From assembly GCA_963810525.1 (NCBI GenBank), contig CAWENB010000003.1, positions 806,001 to 870,000 on the forward strand: DNA of 64,000 nt. Reading direction: 5' to 3'. Source of the stretch: JAICLK01 sp963810525 (lineage in GTDB: Bacteria; Patescibacteriota; Saccharimonadia; Saccharimonadales; UBA4665). The notes beneath the pieces were generated by a model. The model saw only the letters and a list, made by a program, of their open reading frames with translations, ran no database searches and had not been told where the DNA came from. A program made the translations under genes and the position numbers. Positions 35,068 through 43,592 of the stretch are shown in pieces (the stretch's first letter is position 1; the number at the start of each line of letters is the position of its first letter).

Positions 35068-35099
35068 TTGACCTAAGTCACTATGTGGCAAAAATCACA
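35068..35099. promoter_or_regulatory. Candidate Crp/Fnr-type operators between divergent genes
   Basis: Two dyads: TTGAC-CTAA-GTCAC (35068-35081), Fnr-like, and TGTGG-N6-TCACA (35084-35099), one mismatch from the Crp consensus TGTGA-N6-TCACA. They lie 45-75 nt before the Crp-type gene at 35144 and upstream of the leftward gene at 35010. Confidence 0.45.
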
Positions 35100-35143
35100 A
35101 TATCAGCTTGTGCTGAAGGAGGACCGGACATATAGTTACTAGT

Positions 35144-35809
35144 ATGAGCGGTGCAAGCACGCCAGCGGATGTCTCACAGAAGATAGAAGCGTTTTTTGCC
35201 CAGTATCCCAAGCGTTCATTCAAAAAAGGCGATATGATGATATTCGCCGGTGAACCGCCGGAGGGGGTTTTCCGGCTGGTTGAAGGCCAGGTGCGACAGT
35301 ACGACATCGGCGATAACGGCGACGAAGTAGTAGTGAATGTATTTAAACCGATGGCCTTTTTCCCGATGACGTATGCCATCAACAAAACACCGAACGAGTA
35401 TTTTTACAGTGCGGCTACGCTTGCCATGGTGCAGGTTGCGCCAGCCGAAGCGGTATTCGATTTCGTGCGCACCAATCCGGATGTTGCGTTCGATCTATTG
35501 TCCAGAATTTTACGCGGGCTTGATGGTCTCGTGCGGCGTCAGGCGCATCTTATGGGCGGCACAGCGCCGAACCGGCTGCTATATGAACTTATCCTGTCAT
35601 GTCGGAGGTACGGCGACCAACAAGCTGACGGTAGCTACTTTGTCGCTTTGAAAGAAACCGAGCTTGCCGCTCGTGCAGGCTTGACCCGCGAAACGGTTAA
35701 CCGACAACTTAAAAAGTTGAAAGATGCCGGGCTTGTTCTTGTGGTCTCAAATGGGCTAAAAGTGACCAATTTCACGGCACTTGAGGAAGCTTTAGGCCGG
35801 AATTTGTAG
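35144..35809 (+). CDS. Crp/Fnr-family transcription regulator
   Basis: 221 residues. N-terminal cyclic-nucleotide-binding fold (KGDMMIFAGEPPEGVFRLVEGQVRQ) and C-terminal winged helix LAARAGLTRETVNRQLKKL. The recognition helix RETVNR keeps the Arg-Glu and Arg positions by which E. coli Crp reads GTGA. There is no N-terminal cysteine cluster, so it is not an iron-sulfur Fnr. The cAMP-contacting Arg-Ser pair is not evident, so the effector is unknown. TATAGT (35130-35135) ends 7 nt before the ATG. Confidence 0.88.
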   Translation: MSGASTPADVSQKIEAFFAQYPKRSFKKGDMMIFAGEPPEGVFRLVEGQVRQYDIGDNGDEVVVNVFKPMAFFPMTYAINKTPNEYFYSAATLAMVQVAPAEAVFDFVRTNPDVAFDLLSRILRGLDGLVRRQAHLMGGTAPNRLLYELILSCRRYGDQQADGSYFVALKETELAARAGLTRETVNRQLKKLKDAGLVLVVSNGLKVTNFTALEEALGRNL

Positions 35810-35847
35810 CCCGGCCACACGAATCTATTGAAATAATTCGCTATCAA

Positions 35848-36504
35848 TCATGTTTCAATATTGGTCAAATCGCCCAATTTCGTAATGGTCGAAGCGCCAT
35901 AAAGTTTAAATCCTGCGGCCGTACAAAGTCCGGTACAAACGCCGACAAACTCGAAGCCTGCACCATGCGCCGCCCGTAGGTCATTCAGTGCGTCGCCCAC
36001 GTACAATACCTCGTCCGGCGAAATCATTTCCTGTTTCAGCCAGGCCTTAGCCGGATCAAATACGCGTGGGTGGGGTTTGTGAAATGTCGTTTCTTCCTCT
36101 GTTTGCGTGTAGTCAAAGAGTGACGAAGGGATACCGAGCGTTTCCAGGTCGTAGTTGAAGCTGATGCGATGTGTCGCGGTAATGACTCCAAGTTTTTTGC
36201 CGGCTTGATGCAGTGCTGTGAGTGTTTTGATCGTGTCGTGGAGTAATAACTTAGGAAACCGGCTGTGCACGGATAGATTGTATGCAAGCGCTTGCTCGAC
36301 ATCGTCGGTATCGTACAGCTCCGTCATGAGTGCGCGCAACGGTTTGCCCCAATGTGGCAGAATATCGGCGTCAGTCAATTCGCGGTTGTAGTAAGTTTTG
36401 GCGATATATTTGTGCTCTGCGAATTTGGCCCGATAAGTTGCGACCAGGGTGTCATCGTGATCAAACAATACCGCCCGGATGTGCGGGCTCAGCAAGTAAG
36501 TCAT
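35848..36504 (-). CDS. HAD-superfamily phosphatase (phosphoglycolate phosphatase-like)
   Basis: 218 residues. Motif I VLFDHDDTLVAT with nucleophile Asp, helical cap, motif II LGVITATH, Lys in HKPHPRVFD and motif IV VLYVGDALNDLRAAHGAG. Fits a subfamily I small-molecule phosphatase; substrate unknown. TATTCT (36511-36516) ends 6 nt before the ATG. Confidence 0.87.
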   Translation of the reverse strand: MTYLLSPHIRAVLFDHDDTLVATYRAKFAEHKYIAKTYYNRELTDADILPHWGKPLRALMTELYDTDDVEQALAYNLSVHSRFPKLLLHDTIKTLTALHQAGKKLGVITATHRISFNYDLETLGIPSSLFDYTQTEEETTFHKPHPRVFDPAKAWLKQEMISPDEVLYVGDALNDLRAAHGAGFEFVGVCTGLCTAAGFKLYGASTITKLGDLTNIET

Positions 36505-36603
36505 AGTACCAGAATATCCGGAAAGTGGCTGAATACGCCAGGCTGAATTATAATTATCTCAAAAGCATAACCTTGACGACACGGGAGGTTTAAAAGAGTC
36601 GAG

Positions 36604-37533
36604 ATGGTAAATGGTATTCCTGAGGACAAGGCACTGAAGTTGGCACGGAAATTTCTGCCGCACCCTGCTCGATCGCACTTGGCGGTGCCGGCACCGGGGC
36701 CCGGCGAAGGCTATTGGGTCGGTGCACCGAGCGCTGTGGAGTACGAGGGCTACTTTTACCTGGCCTACCGTCTGCGGCATCCGGTTGAGTTTGGGCGTGG
36801 CCAGGGCGTAGTGATCGCCCGCTCGCACGACGGCTTAAAATTCGAAACAGTCACTATGATTCCCAAAGACGCCATGGACGCCGAGTCGCTTGAGCGCCCG
36901 ACGCTCGTATGCGTCAACAAACACAAGTGGCGGCTATATTTGAGCTGCGCCACGGCCGGCACGAAACACTGGCGGGTTGAAGTGCTCGAAGCAAGCGGTC
37001 CGGCCGAACTCAACCCAACCAGCCGCAAAGTCGTGCTGCCCGGTGATGAGGATTGGGCCGTGAAAGATACGGTGATTATCCAGCGCGATGGACGGTGGCA
37101 TCTTTGGGCGTGCTTTCACCCGCTAGACGTTCGTCACGATGAAGATCGAATGGTGAGTCGCTATGCCACTAGCCGCGACGGTCTGGATTGGAAATGGGCT
37201 GATGGCATCGCCCTAGCACCCCGTCCGGGCAAATGGGACCAGCGCGGCGTGCGTATTACGGCCGTACATTTTGCATCCGATATGGTACTGGCCTTTTATG
37301 ACGGACGGGCCAGTGCCGCCGAAAATTACGAGGAGCGCACCGGTATCGCAGTTGGAACTTCGCCTGACTCTTTCCAAGCCATCGGCGACGAACCGTTCGC
37401 CCAGTCGGCTGACGGTCGAGCTCTTCGCTATCTCGACATCCTGCCGATTACCGATGGCAGTTTTCGAACGTACTACGAGATAGCCACACCTGAAGATTCG
37501 CATGAACTTCGCACGGAAGCTTTCCGTCTATGA
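36604..37533 (+). CDS. Five-bladed beta-propeller glycosidase-like protein (GH43/GH130-like)
   Basis: 309 residues, cytosolic. Repeated blade edges: YWVGAPSAVEYEGYFYLAYRL, WRLYLSCATAG, RWHLWACFHPL, MVLAFYDGRAS. Such five-blade folds include glycosidases and beta-mannoside phosphorylases; Asp/Glu catalytic candidates exist but I cannot assign them. GGGAGG lies about 15 nt before the ATG, rather far. No neighbour of sugar metabolism helps. Confidence 0.6.
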   Translation: MVNGIPEDKALKLARKFLPHPARSHLAVPAPGPGEGYWVGAPSAVEYEGYFYLAYRLRHPVEFGRGQGVVIARSHDGLKFETVTMIPKDAMDAESLERPTLVCVNKHKWRLYLSCATAGTKHWRVEVLEASGPAELNPTSRKVVLPGDEDWAVKDTVIIQRDGRWHLWACFHPLDVRHDEDRMVSRYATSRDGLDWKWADGIALAPRPGKWDQRGVRITAVHFASDMVLAFYDGRASAAENYEERTGIAVGTSPDSFQAIGDEPFAQSADGRALRYLDILPITDGSFRTYYEIATPEDSHELRTEAFRL

Positions 37534-37620
37534 ATATAAAAGACCCGCATTAAACAATCAAGTAAGTGACAACGGGTTCGATGCGTAATGCAAACGGTGT
37601 ATTATCGGATCTTATGCTCA

Positions 37621-38637
37621 CTACTCCCAGCGGTATATGGCCAGTATGGTGTAACTGCCTGGATTTGCTGAGCTGACGTGTGTCCCCGATGAATGTTCGC
37701 CAAAGGTCGTGATGCGTGAGCCGCTTCTAGACAGGACAAACTCTACATGTTGATTGCCAACTGCAATATCTCCTGGTTCGGCGCTGCTTGCGGAGACTAC
37801 ATGCCAGTGACTTGTATTGCCGCTTCCCAGATAACCGTCATACGCTATCCATCCGTAATTTGTGCGCAATACGTCATCTACAACGACGCTGACAAACCCG
37901 CTGCAATCCATTGCGCAGCTAGACGAGATGACCGGGATTCCATTTGATTCACACCTGTTTTTGTAGGCAGTGTACGCTCCGTCTTCGTGCGCGCCGGCGG
38001 ATGCCGCTTCCAAGTATGGCAGTCCGGTCCACTTCTCGGCCCGGTTGATAAATTCCTGCCCAATGGAACTATAACTGTCGCTCGACGGGCCGCCGCCGGT
38101 ACCGTTGCCGCTCGAGCTACTTTGGACATGCTCCCACCAGGCCTGGTTCGCCGGCCCCTGTGATGAATTCTTGCAATTGTACATATCGAGCGTAGTGTTG
38201 GGCGCATGAGATCCGTTGTAGTCATCGATGCACTTGCCGTTTGCCTCGTTCTTTAACTGGTGTAAGGTAGTCCAGCTCCATTTCTGATAGTTACTGCCGT
38301 TGCACCCTTCCAGGAAGGCGCTGCCACCGGAGGTTACGCATTCGTTCGTGTGTTGGGTTGATTTAATGGTAAAACCGCTGCCGCTACCGATGATCCAAGC
38401 CTGGGCAGTACGGTTATTACACGGATACAAATCGATCCTGGTCGCGCCAGCCTGGTAGTCATCCATGCAATAACCGGAACTAAAGCTGTAGACTTCCAGG
38501 GCAACTCCATTCGAAGCGGCGTGGGTCATATACAGATAAATCGATCCGATGATGCCGAACATGACGCCAACAAAGACAACGATCAGCACGTGGTCAAAGC
38601 CGCGCTGATCGAGTGGTTTGAATTTTAATGGTCGCAT
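37621..38637 (-). CDS. Exported ricin-type lectin plus NlpC/P60-like wall hydrolase
   Basis: 338 residues. N-terminus DQRGFDHVLIVVFVGVMF is one hydrophobic helix preceded by Gly-Phe, resembling a prepilin-type signal. A ricin B beta-trefoil (about 45-165) has the QxW marks (AQAWIIG, YQKWSWT, NQAWWEH) and paired Cys. The C-terminal domain has the NlpC/P60 nucleophile in AMDCSGFVSVVVDD, and His in NQHVEFVLS. It would bind sugars and cut peptide stems of peptidoglycan. Confidence 0.82.
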   Translation of the reverse strand: MRPLKFKPLDQRGFDHVLIVVFVGVMFGIIGSIYLYMTHAASNGVALEVYSFSSGYCMDDYQAGATRIDLYPCNNRTAQAWIIGSGSGFTIKSTQHTNECVTSGGSAFLEGCNGSNYQKWSWTTLHQLKNEANGKCIDDYNGSHAPNTTLDMYNCKNSSQGPANQAWWEHVQSSSSGNGTGGGPSSDSYSSIGQEFINRAEKWTGLPYLEAASAGAHEDGAYTAYKNRCESNGIPVISSSCAMDCSGFVSVVVDDVLRTNYGWIAYDGYLGSGNTSHWHVVSASSAEPGDIAVGNQHVEFVLSRSGSRITTFGEHSSGTHVSSANPGSYTILAIYRWE

Positions 38638-39098
38638 AGTGACACACTGCCCTTTTAGCGTTTCTTAAGTTTTTATTAAATGTTTATGATTAGAGATTAG
38701 CGGACTGGTTTAATGGTTGTCAAATAGTAATATTTCCCCCTGTTAAGTTACGGACGACGTAATTGACTCAAGGCCTTTGCAACATTAAATTGAGTTAGGT
38801 GTTGCACACTGTAGGCTTAAGTGTAATGTTTTGTAATCATTTCAGCCCAACAGCCAACTTAAGCAACACTTGCCTTCACTAAATATGCCGTGCCTATGTT
38901 CAATCTCTCTATCAATGTCGGTACCGCCGCGGCCGCACAGAGTTTTCGTGTTGCGGAATAGCGGGCGAGTTACGCCGTGACCGGAGCCACATTCACCAAA
39001 GTTCAGAGCGTGTTTTAGGCCCCAAATTTACAAGCAATGCAGCTTTATTATATTTTAAACCAATAATGTAATAGTTTGTGGTGAATTGTTGGTTAGCT
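38638..39098. other. Intergenic region with a long imperfect inverted repeat
   Basis: Arms GTGTTGC (38799-38805) and GCTTAAGT (38815-38822) recur inverted as ACTTAAGC and GCAACAC (38857-38869), overlapping. Beyond it, a plus-strand stretch around 38896-39018 reads as two short coding-like pieces split by TAG, perhaps a decayed gene. Nothing else is clear. Confidence 0.35.
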
Positions 39099-39816
39099 TC
39101 AATTTGCTTCTTCCTGGTGGATGTATTTACCGCCGCGGAGCCATGATGCCCACGCGGCGGCCAGGCAGGCGACGATGGCGAATGTCAGTACGATTATCAA
39201 GCCGTGCTTGAACGGTGCGCCGATTATCAGCGGGAAGTATTCCTTAGATGTCAGGTGCGATACGGCAACGGGGTTTAAGTGGTGCAGTACGCTTGGCCCA
39301 AGTAGCGTTTTAAGTGGATTGTATCCAAGAAATGCAGCGAACAAATAGCTGATAGCCGGCAGATGCGACAATTTCGCGGCTGCGACTGCCGGTACGCCAT
39401 TCGCTGTTAAGTCGTGGTAAATACTTGCCGGCACGCTCGAGGTTAGACCAATGATCATCAGGCTGAAAAATATGCCTATCGAAAGCGGCAGTCCGATGTT
39501 CATAAACGTCACGCGCATGCCGGAAGCCACGCCGCGAAAACGGGACGGCACTGAATTCATGATACCGGCGGTATTGGGCGATGAAAACAGGCCGAACGCC
39601 AAGCCGTTCAGTAGCAAAATAAGCGCGAAAAGCGGATACGGGAAATTAACCGGCAAAAACATCATCAGCCCGAAGCTGATAGCTGCCAGGACCATGCCAC
39701 CGGTCGCGAACGGCCGCGCGCCATATTTGTCGGAAAGGTACCCGGAAACAGGTCCGGCAATCAGGAAACCGAACGTGGTTGGTAGCATGTAAATGCCTGC
39801 CCAAAGCGGCGTATCG

Positions 39817-39824
39817 GCAAATGC
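39817..39824. repeat. Target-site duplication, left of IS copy 2
   Basis: GCAAATGC, repeated at 40914-40921. Confidence 0.93.
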
Positions 39825-40913
39825 GGCTTAACACCAAATTCTGGTGTCTACTCTAATCTGTTTTTCTAGAGAAGAAACTCCAGAGGATCGTAATTATTCG
39901 TTGTTTTGAGGCTCCACGGTGGGGTATGAGCTTGTCTTTCCAGACGCCGAATCTTCCGTCTAATGGGCTCGTTGTGTTGGCTACTCGTATGCCACTTTCC
40001 TGTATGTAATCGGCTTGGTAGGTGAACAGATATGGTAGGTTGCGACACAAGGAAAAATAAGCTCTTCTGGTACGCTCATGGGCATATCTTTTGGTGACCG
40101 GATCACGCTCCTTGAGCCATGCCCCATGTTTCTTGTACCAACCAGCGAGTGCATCCTCAAACGTTAGTTCGTCTGTCCGAGCGAGCGTTAAGGCAAGCGC
40201 TCGTAACTCAATATTTTGCGTCAGTCGTGGCTTCTTGGTCAGACATTGAGTGATGGTCATAAGCTGGTGAAACTGGCAATGCTGGACCGGTATGCCTTTG
40301 CCCTCCAGCATAGTCCGTACGCCTCGTCTGCCGTCAATGGTGACCGCCAGGATACTGTAGCCCATTGCTTCAATCGTATCTGTTGCAACCTCATAATCTA
40401 CGGTGCGTTCTGTCCCGTCTACCGTGGCGTAATACAGCACCGTATTCTCACCAAGCGTCGCCACTGCATATGGGTCAATAACAACCAGGAGGCCCCAGTC
40501 CCCAAAGTAGGTAACATCCATTATGACGGCTACGGTACGCGGTTTCTGGATGATGCGTGGCGGGCTGTAGCCATTGAGTTGAGCGCGGATGCAACCGGTA
40601 CTTTTCCGGTATTCTTTAGCCAAGCTGTTCACGGTACGACCGTCAAAGGCATACTGGTGCCATAGGGTAGCTCGCTTACGGCCAGGGCGGCCTTTACTGC
40701 TCCATGACCGACGGCAGGTACGACAGACGTAGCGCTGTAGACCGTTCCTCACACCGTTTTTCTTTACGTTGGTACAATAGCAAGACGGACAGCTCTTTCG
40801 AGTCATCTTCGTTACTCCTTGTTTAGTTGGTACTTACAAGAATAACGAAAACAATGACAAAGAAATCTGTCCGTCTTAAAGCGCTAGCAGCAACCAGTTT
40901 TTGTTATTAAGCC
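39825..40913 (-). mobile_element. Insertion sequence, copy 2 (same element as 21170-22258)
   Basis: 1,089 bp with the same ends and the same transposase as copy 1, by eye identical. Flanked by a different 8-bp duplication, GCAAATGC (39817-39824 and 40914-40921). It interrupts the MFS transporter gene. Confidence 0.93.
39853..40806 (-). CDS. Transposase of IS copy 2
   Basis: 317 residues, the same protein as the copy 1 transposase, with the N-terminal CPSC/CRTC zinc finger and the Asp-for-Glu change in TTSPLDGRF. Intact frame and AAGGAG ribosome site, so it may be active. Confidence 0.9.
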   Translation of the reverse strand: MTRKSCPSCYCTNVKKNGVRNGLQRYVCRTCRRSWSSKGRPGRKRATLWHQYAFDGRTVNSLAKEYRKSTGCIRAQLNGYSPPRIIQKPRTVAVIMDVTYFGDWGLLVVIDPYAVATLGENTVLYYATVDGTERTVDYEVATDTIEAMGYSILAVTIDGRRGVRTMLEGKGIPVQHCQFHQLMTITQCLTKKPRLTQNIELRALALTLARTDELTFEDALAGWYKKHGAWLKERDPVTKRYAHERTRRAYFSLCRNLPYLFTYQADYIQESGIRVANTTSPLDGRFGVWKDKLIPHRGASKQRIITILWSFFSRKTD

Positions 40914-40921
40914 GCAAATGC
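40914..40921. repeat. Target-site duplication, right of IS copy 2
   Basis: GCAAATGC, matching 39817-39824. Confidence 0.93.
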
Positions 40922-41894
40922 GTAGCCATGCAGTGGCAGCCAGATACCCTGCAGCCACATGATGAGCATGAATTGCAGCCCGCCTCGGCCTACGGCTGCC
41001 AGTAAGCCGGCAATATTGCCGGTAGTGAAGGCGCGGATCCGGAAAAGTGAGAGGTTGAACATCGGATCCCTGACTCGCCGCTCGACAAGCGCAAATAAAC
41101 ACAAAAGGAAAACTCCGGCAGCAACCATGCTTATTACGAACGGGTCGCCCCAGCCCATAGTCGCGTTTCCGTAGGGCCGGATACCGTATGTTAAGCCGCT
41201 CAGGAGCGCGGCCAAGCCCGCCGCAAAGGTGACATTACCGAGCCAGTCGATTTTGGCCGGATGGAACACGTCAATTTCCTTCAAAGCTATGTACGACCAG
41301 ATACTTCCAATAATTCCGATCGGCACATTAAACAAAAATACCCAGCGCCACGAAAATTGTGCCAGAAAGCCGCCAACCAAAATGCCGACGAAAGATCCGG
41401 CCATAGCCGCGATTTGATTGATACCCAGCGCCATACCCCGCTCGTTTTGCGGAAAGGCATCGGTGAGGATCGCGGCCGAATTCGCCATCAGCATCGCGCC
41501 GCCGATCGCCTGAATCATCCGGAAAATTATTAACTCCAGCGCACCGGGCGTGCCCTGGCTCCATGTGAGCGCCGCCCCGAGCGCGCCAGCTGAGAAGATG
41601 ATAAATCCCATGTTATACATCTTGACGCGTCCGTACATATCGCCGAGCCGGCCAAGCGTGACGACGAGTACAGCGGTGACTAGCATGTAGCCGAGTAATA
41701 TCCAGAGCAATAATGTAAAGCTGTCGGGACTCAACGGATTAATGTGAATGCCGCGAAATATAACCGGCAACGCGATGATTAGACTTGTCGCATTGATCGC
41801 CGCCAGCAGCATACCGAGCGTCGTATTGGAGAGTGCGATCCATTTGTAGTGCGAGCTCTGATTGTTGACCTGGCGTTTGATATTTCCAAGCATG

Positions 41895-42470
41895 CTACTT
41901 GCCACTTTGCGTCGCCAAGCTGCTTATCCATTCTGCCGAATTCATGACGGTCGCCTGCCGCGGAAAAATTTTTTCGGTGAGCACGCCATGCGCCTCGTCG
42001 TCGAAAGCGGCGCACAAATCGGCCAGTACGGTTAATCGAAAATCCTTGTCAGCGGCTTCTCGTACTGTCGAAAGGACGACGCCGCTAGTGGCGATGCCGG
42101 CTAAAACAAGATGGGTGATATTCTGCGCGCGAAGTATAACTTCTAAGTCGCTGCCGGTGAAGGCACTGACACGCCGCTTGGTTACGACTATATCGTCTGC
42201 GGTCGGTTCAATAGCCGGCTGAGGCGTGATCATTTTATTAGCTGCGTCTGATGATCTGATAGGGTTGAATGATTGGTTGCGTTCACTAATTTCCGGTAGA
42301 CCCGGCCGGAATCCAACAACGACGTATATTATCTGCAGCCGAAGTTTGTGTGCGGCAGCTACGGCCGCCAGAATATCTTGCATGTATTGCTCCCGGTGCT
42401 TTATACGTTCAACAATATTTGGCTGCACATCCATAATCAGCAGTGCCGAATCTTCGTTCGCCTGTGCCAT
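41895..42470 (-). CDS. Isochorismatase-like hydrolase lacking the catalytic Cys
   Basis: 191 residues. First Asp in LLIMDVQPNIV and Lys in VVTKRRVSAF are in place, but the usual Cys position reads AGIATSGVVLST. Isochorismatase-type members without Cys exist, so hydrolysis of a different kind or a non-enzymatic role is possible. It is 2 nt after the marR gene and its stop overlaps the start region of the MFS gene. Confidence 0.82.
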   Translation of the reverse strand: MAQANEDSALLIMDVQPNIVERIKHREQYMQDILAAVAAAHKLRLQIIYVVVGFRPGLPEISERNQSFNPIRSSDAANKMITPQPAIEPTADDIVVTKRRVSAFTGSDLEVILRAQNITHLVLAGIATSGVVLSTVREAADKDFRLTVLADLCAAFDDEAHGVLTEKIFPRQATVMNSAEWISSLATQSGK

Positions 42471-42472
42471 AC

Positions 42473-42922
42473 TTACCCCTTCCCGATTTCATTGAGATGA
42501 CTGATGATTTTTTTAAGTGACACCTCAAGCCGGCGCGCTTCGGCCGTAGTAATAGTTTGCTCGATGGTCTCGTTGATCGTTTCAAGTGGATCGGGTACTT
42601 GCTTGAATACTTTTTTGCCTTCCGGTGTCAGGCGCAGCTTCTTCACCCGCTTGTCGGCATCATCAGCAACGCGGACAAGCCAGCCCTTTTGGACGAGTGC
42701 GTCGACGATGAGCGTCAGCGTCGGTCCTTGTACCTCGAGTAGTTCGGCGAGCGCGGTCTGCGTCAACTCACCGCGGTGCGTTACCAGGTAAAGTACGCGG
42801 TATTGGCTTCGGGCTATGCCGTGTTTCTTGAGTAAACGTTCGATATTGCGGTCTATTAGACGCGCGGAACGTTTGACTAAGATGGTTAATAATGACGATT
42901 CGTCTAAATCTGTGGTGCTCAT
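42473..42922 (-). CDS. MarR-family regulator of the isochorismatase-MFS operon
   Basis: 149 residues with a winged helix: GELTQTALAELLEVQGPTL and DALVQKGWLVRVADDADKRVKKLRLT. First gene of an operon with a hydrolase and an efflux pump, the common MarR arrangement in which a phenolic ligand releases repression. Confidence 0.9.
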   Translation of the reverse strand: MSTTDLDESSLLTILVKRSARLIDRNIERLLKKHGIARSQYRVLYLVTHRGELTQTALAELLEVQGPTLTLIVDALVQKGWLVRVADDADKRVKKLRLTPEGKKVFKQVPDPLETINETIEQTITTAEARRLEVSLKKIISHLNEIGKG

Positions 42923-42924
42923 TA

Positions 42925-42948
42925 ATTAGCTACCTAATCAATAGTATA
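42925..42948 (-). promoter_or_regulatory. MarR operon promoter and operator candidate
   Basis: -10 TATACT (42943-42948) followed by the inverted repeat ATTAG-GTAG-CTAAT (42925-42938), located over the expected transcription start and just before the ATG, where bound MarR would block initiation. Confidence 0.55.
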
Positions 42949-43006
42949 CCGTGTTCCCGTTCGGCTCAGTTAAAATATTCACGCATACTGCAAACTGACG
43001 AAACGC

Positions 43007-43591
43007 CTAGGATCGCTTGCTTACTAACTTTAATATACTTTCAACAAGCAATCCTACAGCGAATCCGCCCACGAACAGCAGTACGGCAAGTGTAAAATTG
43101 TAACCGAATCCAGTCTGCTTAACGGCGTAAAAGTAATATCCACTGCCAACGAGGGCGAACAGGCCGCCGGCCATTATGCCCGATGGGCGGAAGAGCGTCT
43201 TGCCTCCGGCCTCACTAATCGTATTGACCGAGGGTTTGTGTATGAATTTACTGAACGCTTGATCGGTGCCGCTCATATGATGTCTGATTTGTCCGAGGAA
43301 AGTACGAAGCGTTTGCTGGCGTTGCTCAGTAGTTAGCGCCGCCTGAATCTGCGGCTCGTTGGGGGTGGCGTCTAAGCCGGCTTTAAGCTGGTCGGCTTCG
43401 GCTGGACGAGCCGCTTCGACCCGTTTTTCGGCGGCAGCTTTGCGACCTAACTCTTCGGCGTGACTGCGCGCGGCGGATTGTTCAGGCGCTGTTTCAGCCG
43501 TGCTGCGTTCGCGCTCATGAGCGGCTTCGTGCCCCGCTTCAACTGTTTCGTGACCATGCTCGGGTCTGTCGTTGATTAAACGCTCACTCAC
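43007..43591 (-). CDS. Small membrane protein with a charged N-terminal region
   Basis: 194 residues. The first about 80 residues are His/Glu/Ala-rich and likely helical; two transmembrane helices lie near the C-terminus (GIMAGGLFALVGSGYYFYAV and FTLAVLLFVGGFAVGLLVES). GTG start with AAAGGATG. It starts right after the LPxTG-like gene stops, as its operon partner. Function unknown. Confidence 0.6.
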   Translation of the reverse strand: MSERLINDRPEHGHETVEAGHEAAHERERSTAETAPEQSAARSHAEELGRKAAAEKRVEAARPAEADQLKAGLDATPNEPQIQAALTTEQRQQTLRTFLGQIRHHMSGTDQAFSKFIHKPSVNTISEAGGKTLFRPSGIMAGGLFALVGSGYYFYAVKQTGFGYNFTLAVLLFVGGFAVGLLVESILKLVSKRS

Positions 43592-43592
43592 G

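Larger units (their letters stand above)
39099..41893 (-). pseudogene. DHA2-type MFS drug transporter, split by IS copy 2
   Basis: The N-terminal part (40914-41893, about 326 residues) has MFS marks LGRLGDMYGRVKMY and a 14-helix-type layout; the C-terminal part resumes at 39816 and ends at 39099 (GPVSGYLSDKYGARPFA, then helices). Removing the IS and one copy of its 8-bp duplication joins the two in frame as GYAFADTPLWAGIYMLP, giving about 565 residues, so the gene was intact before insertion. It is the last gene of a marR-isochorismatase-MFS operon. EmrB/QacA-type proteins export drugs by proton exchange; this copy should be non-functional. Confidence 0.9.

Noticed and set aside
21170..40913. 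The two IS copies as a composite transposon carrying pgl-zwf and neighbours
   Set aside because: Each copy has its own 8-bp target duplication, which shows two separate single insertions rather than movement of the segment between.
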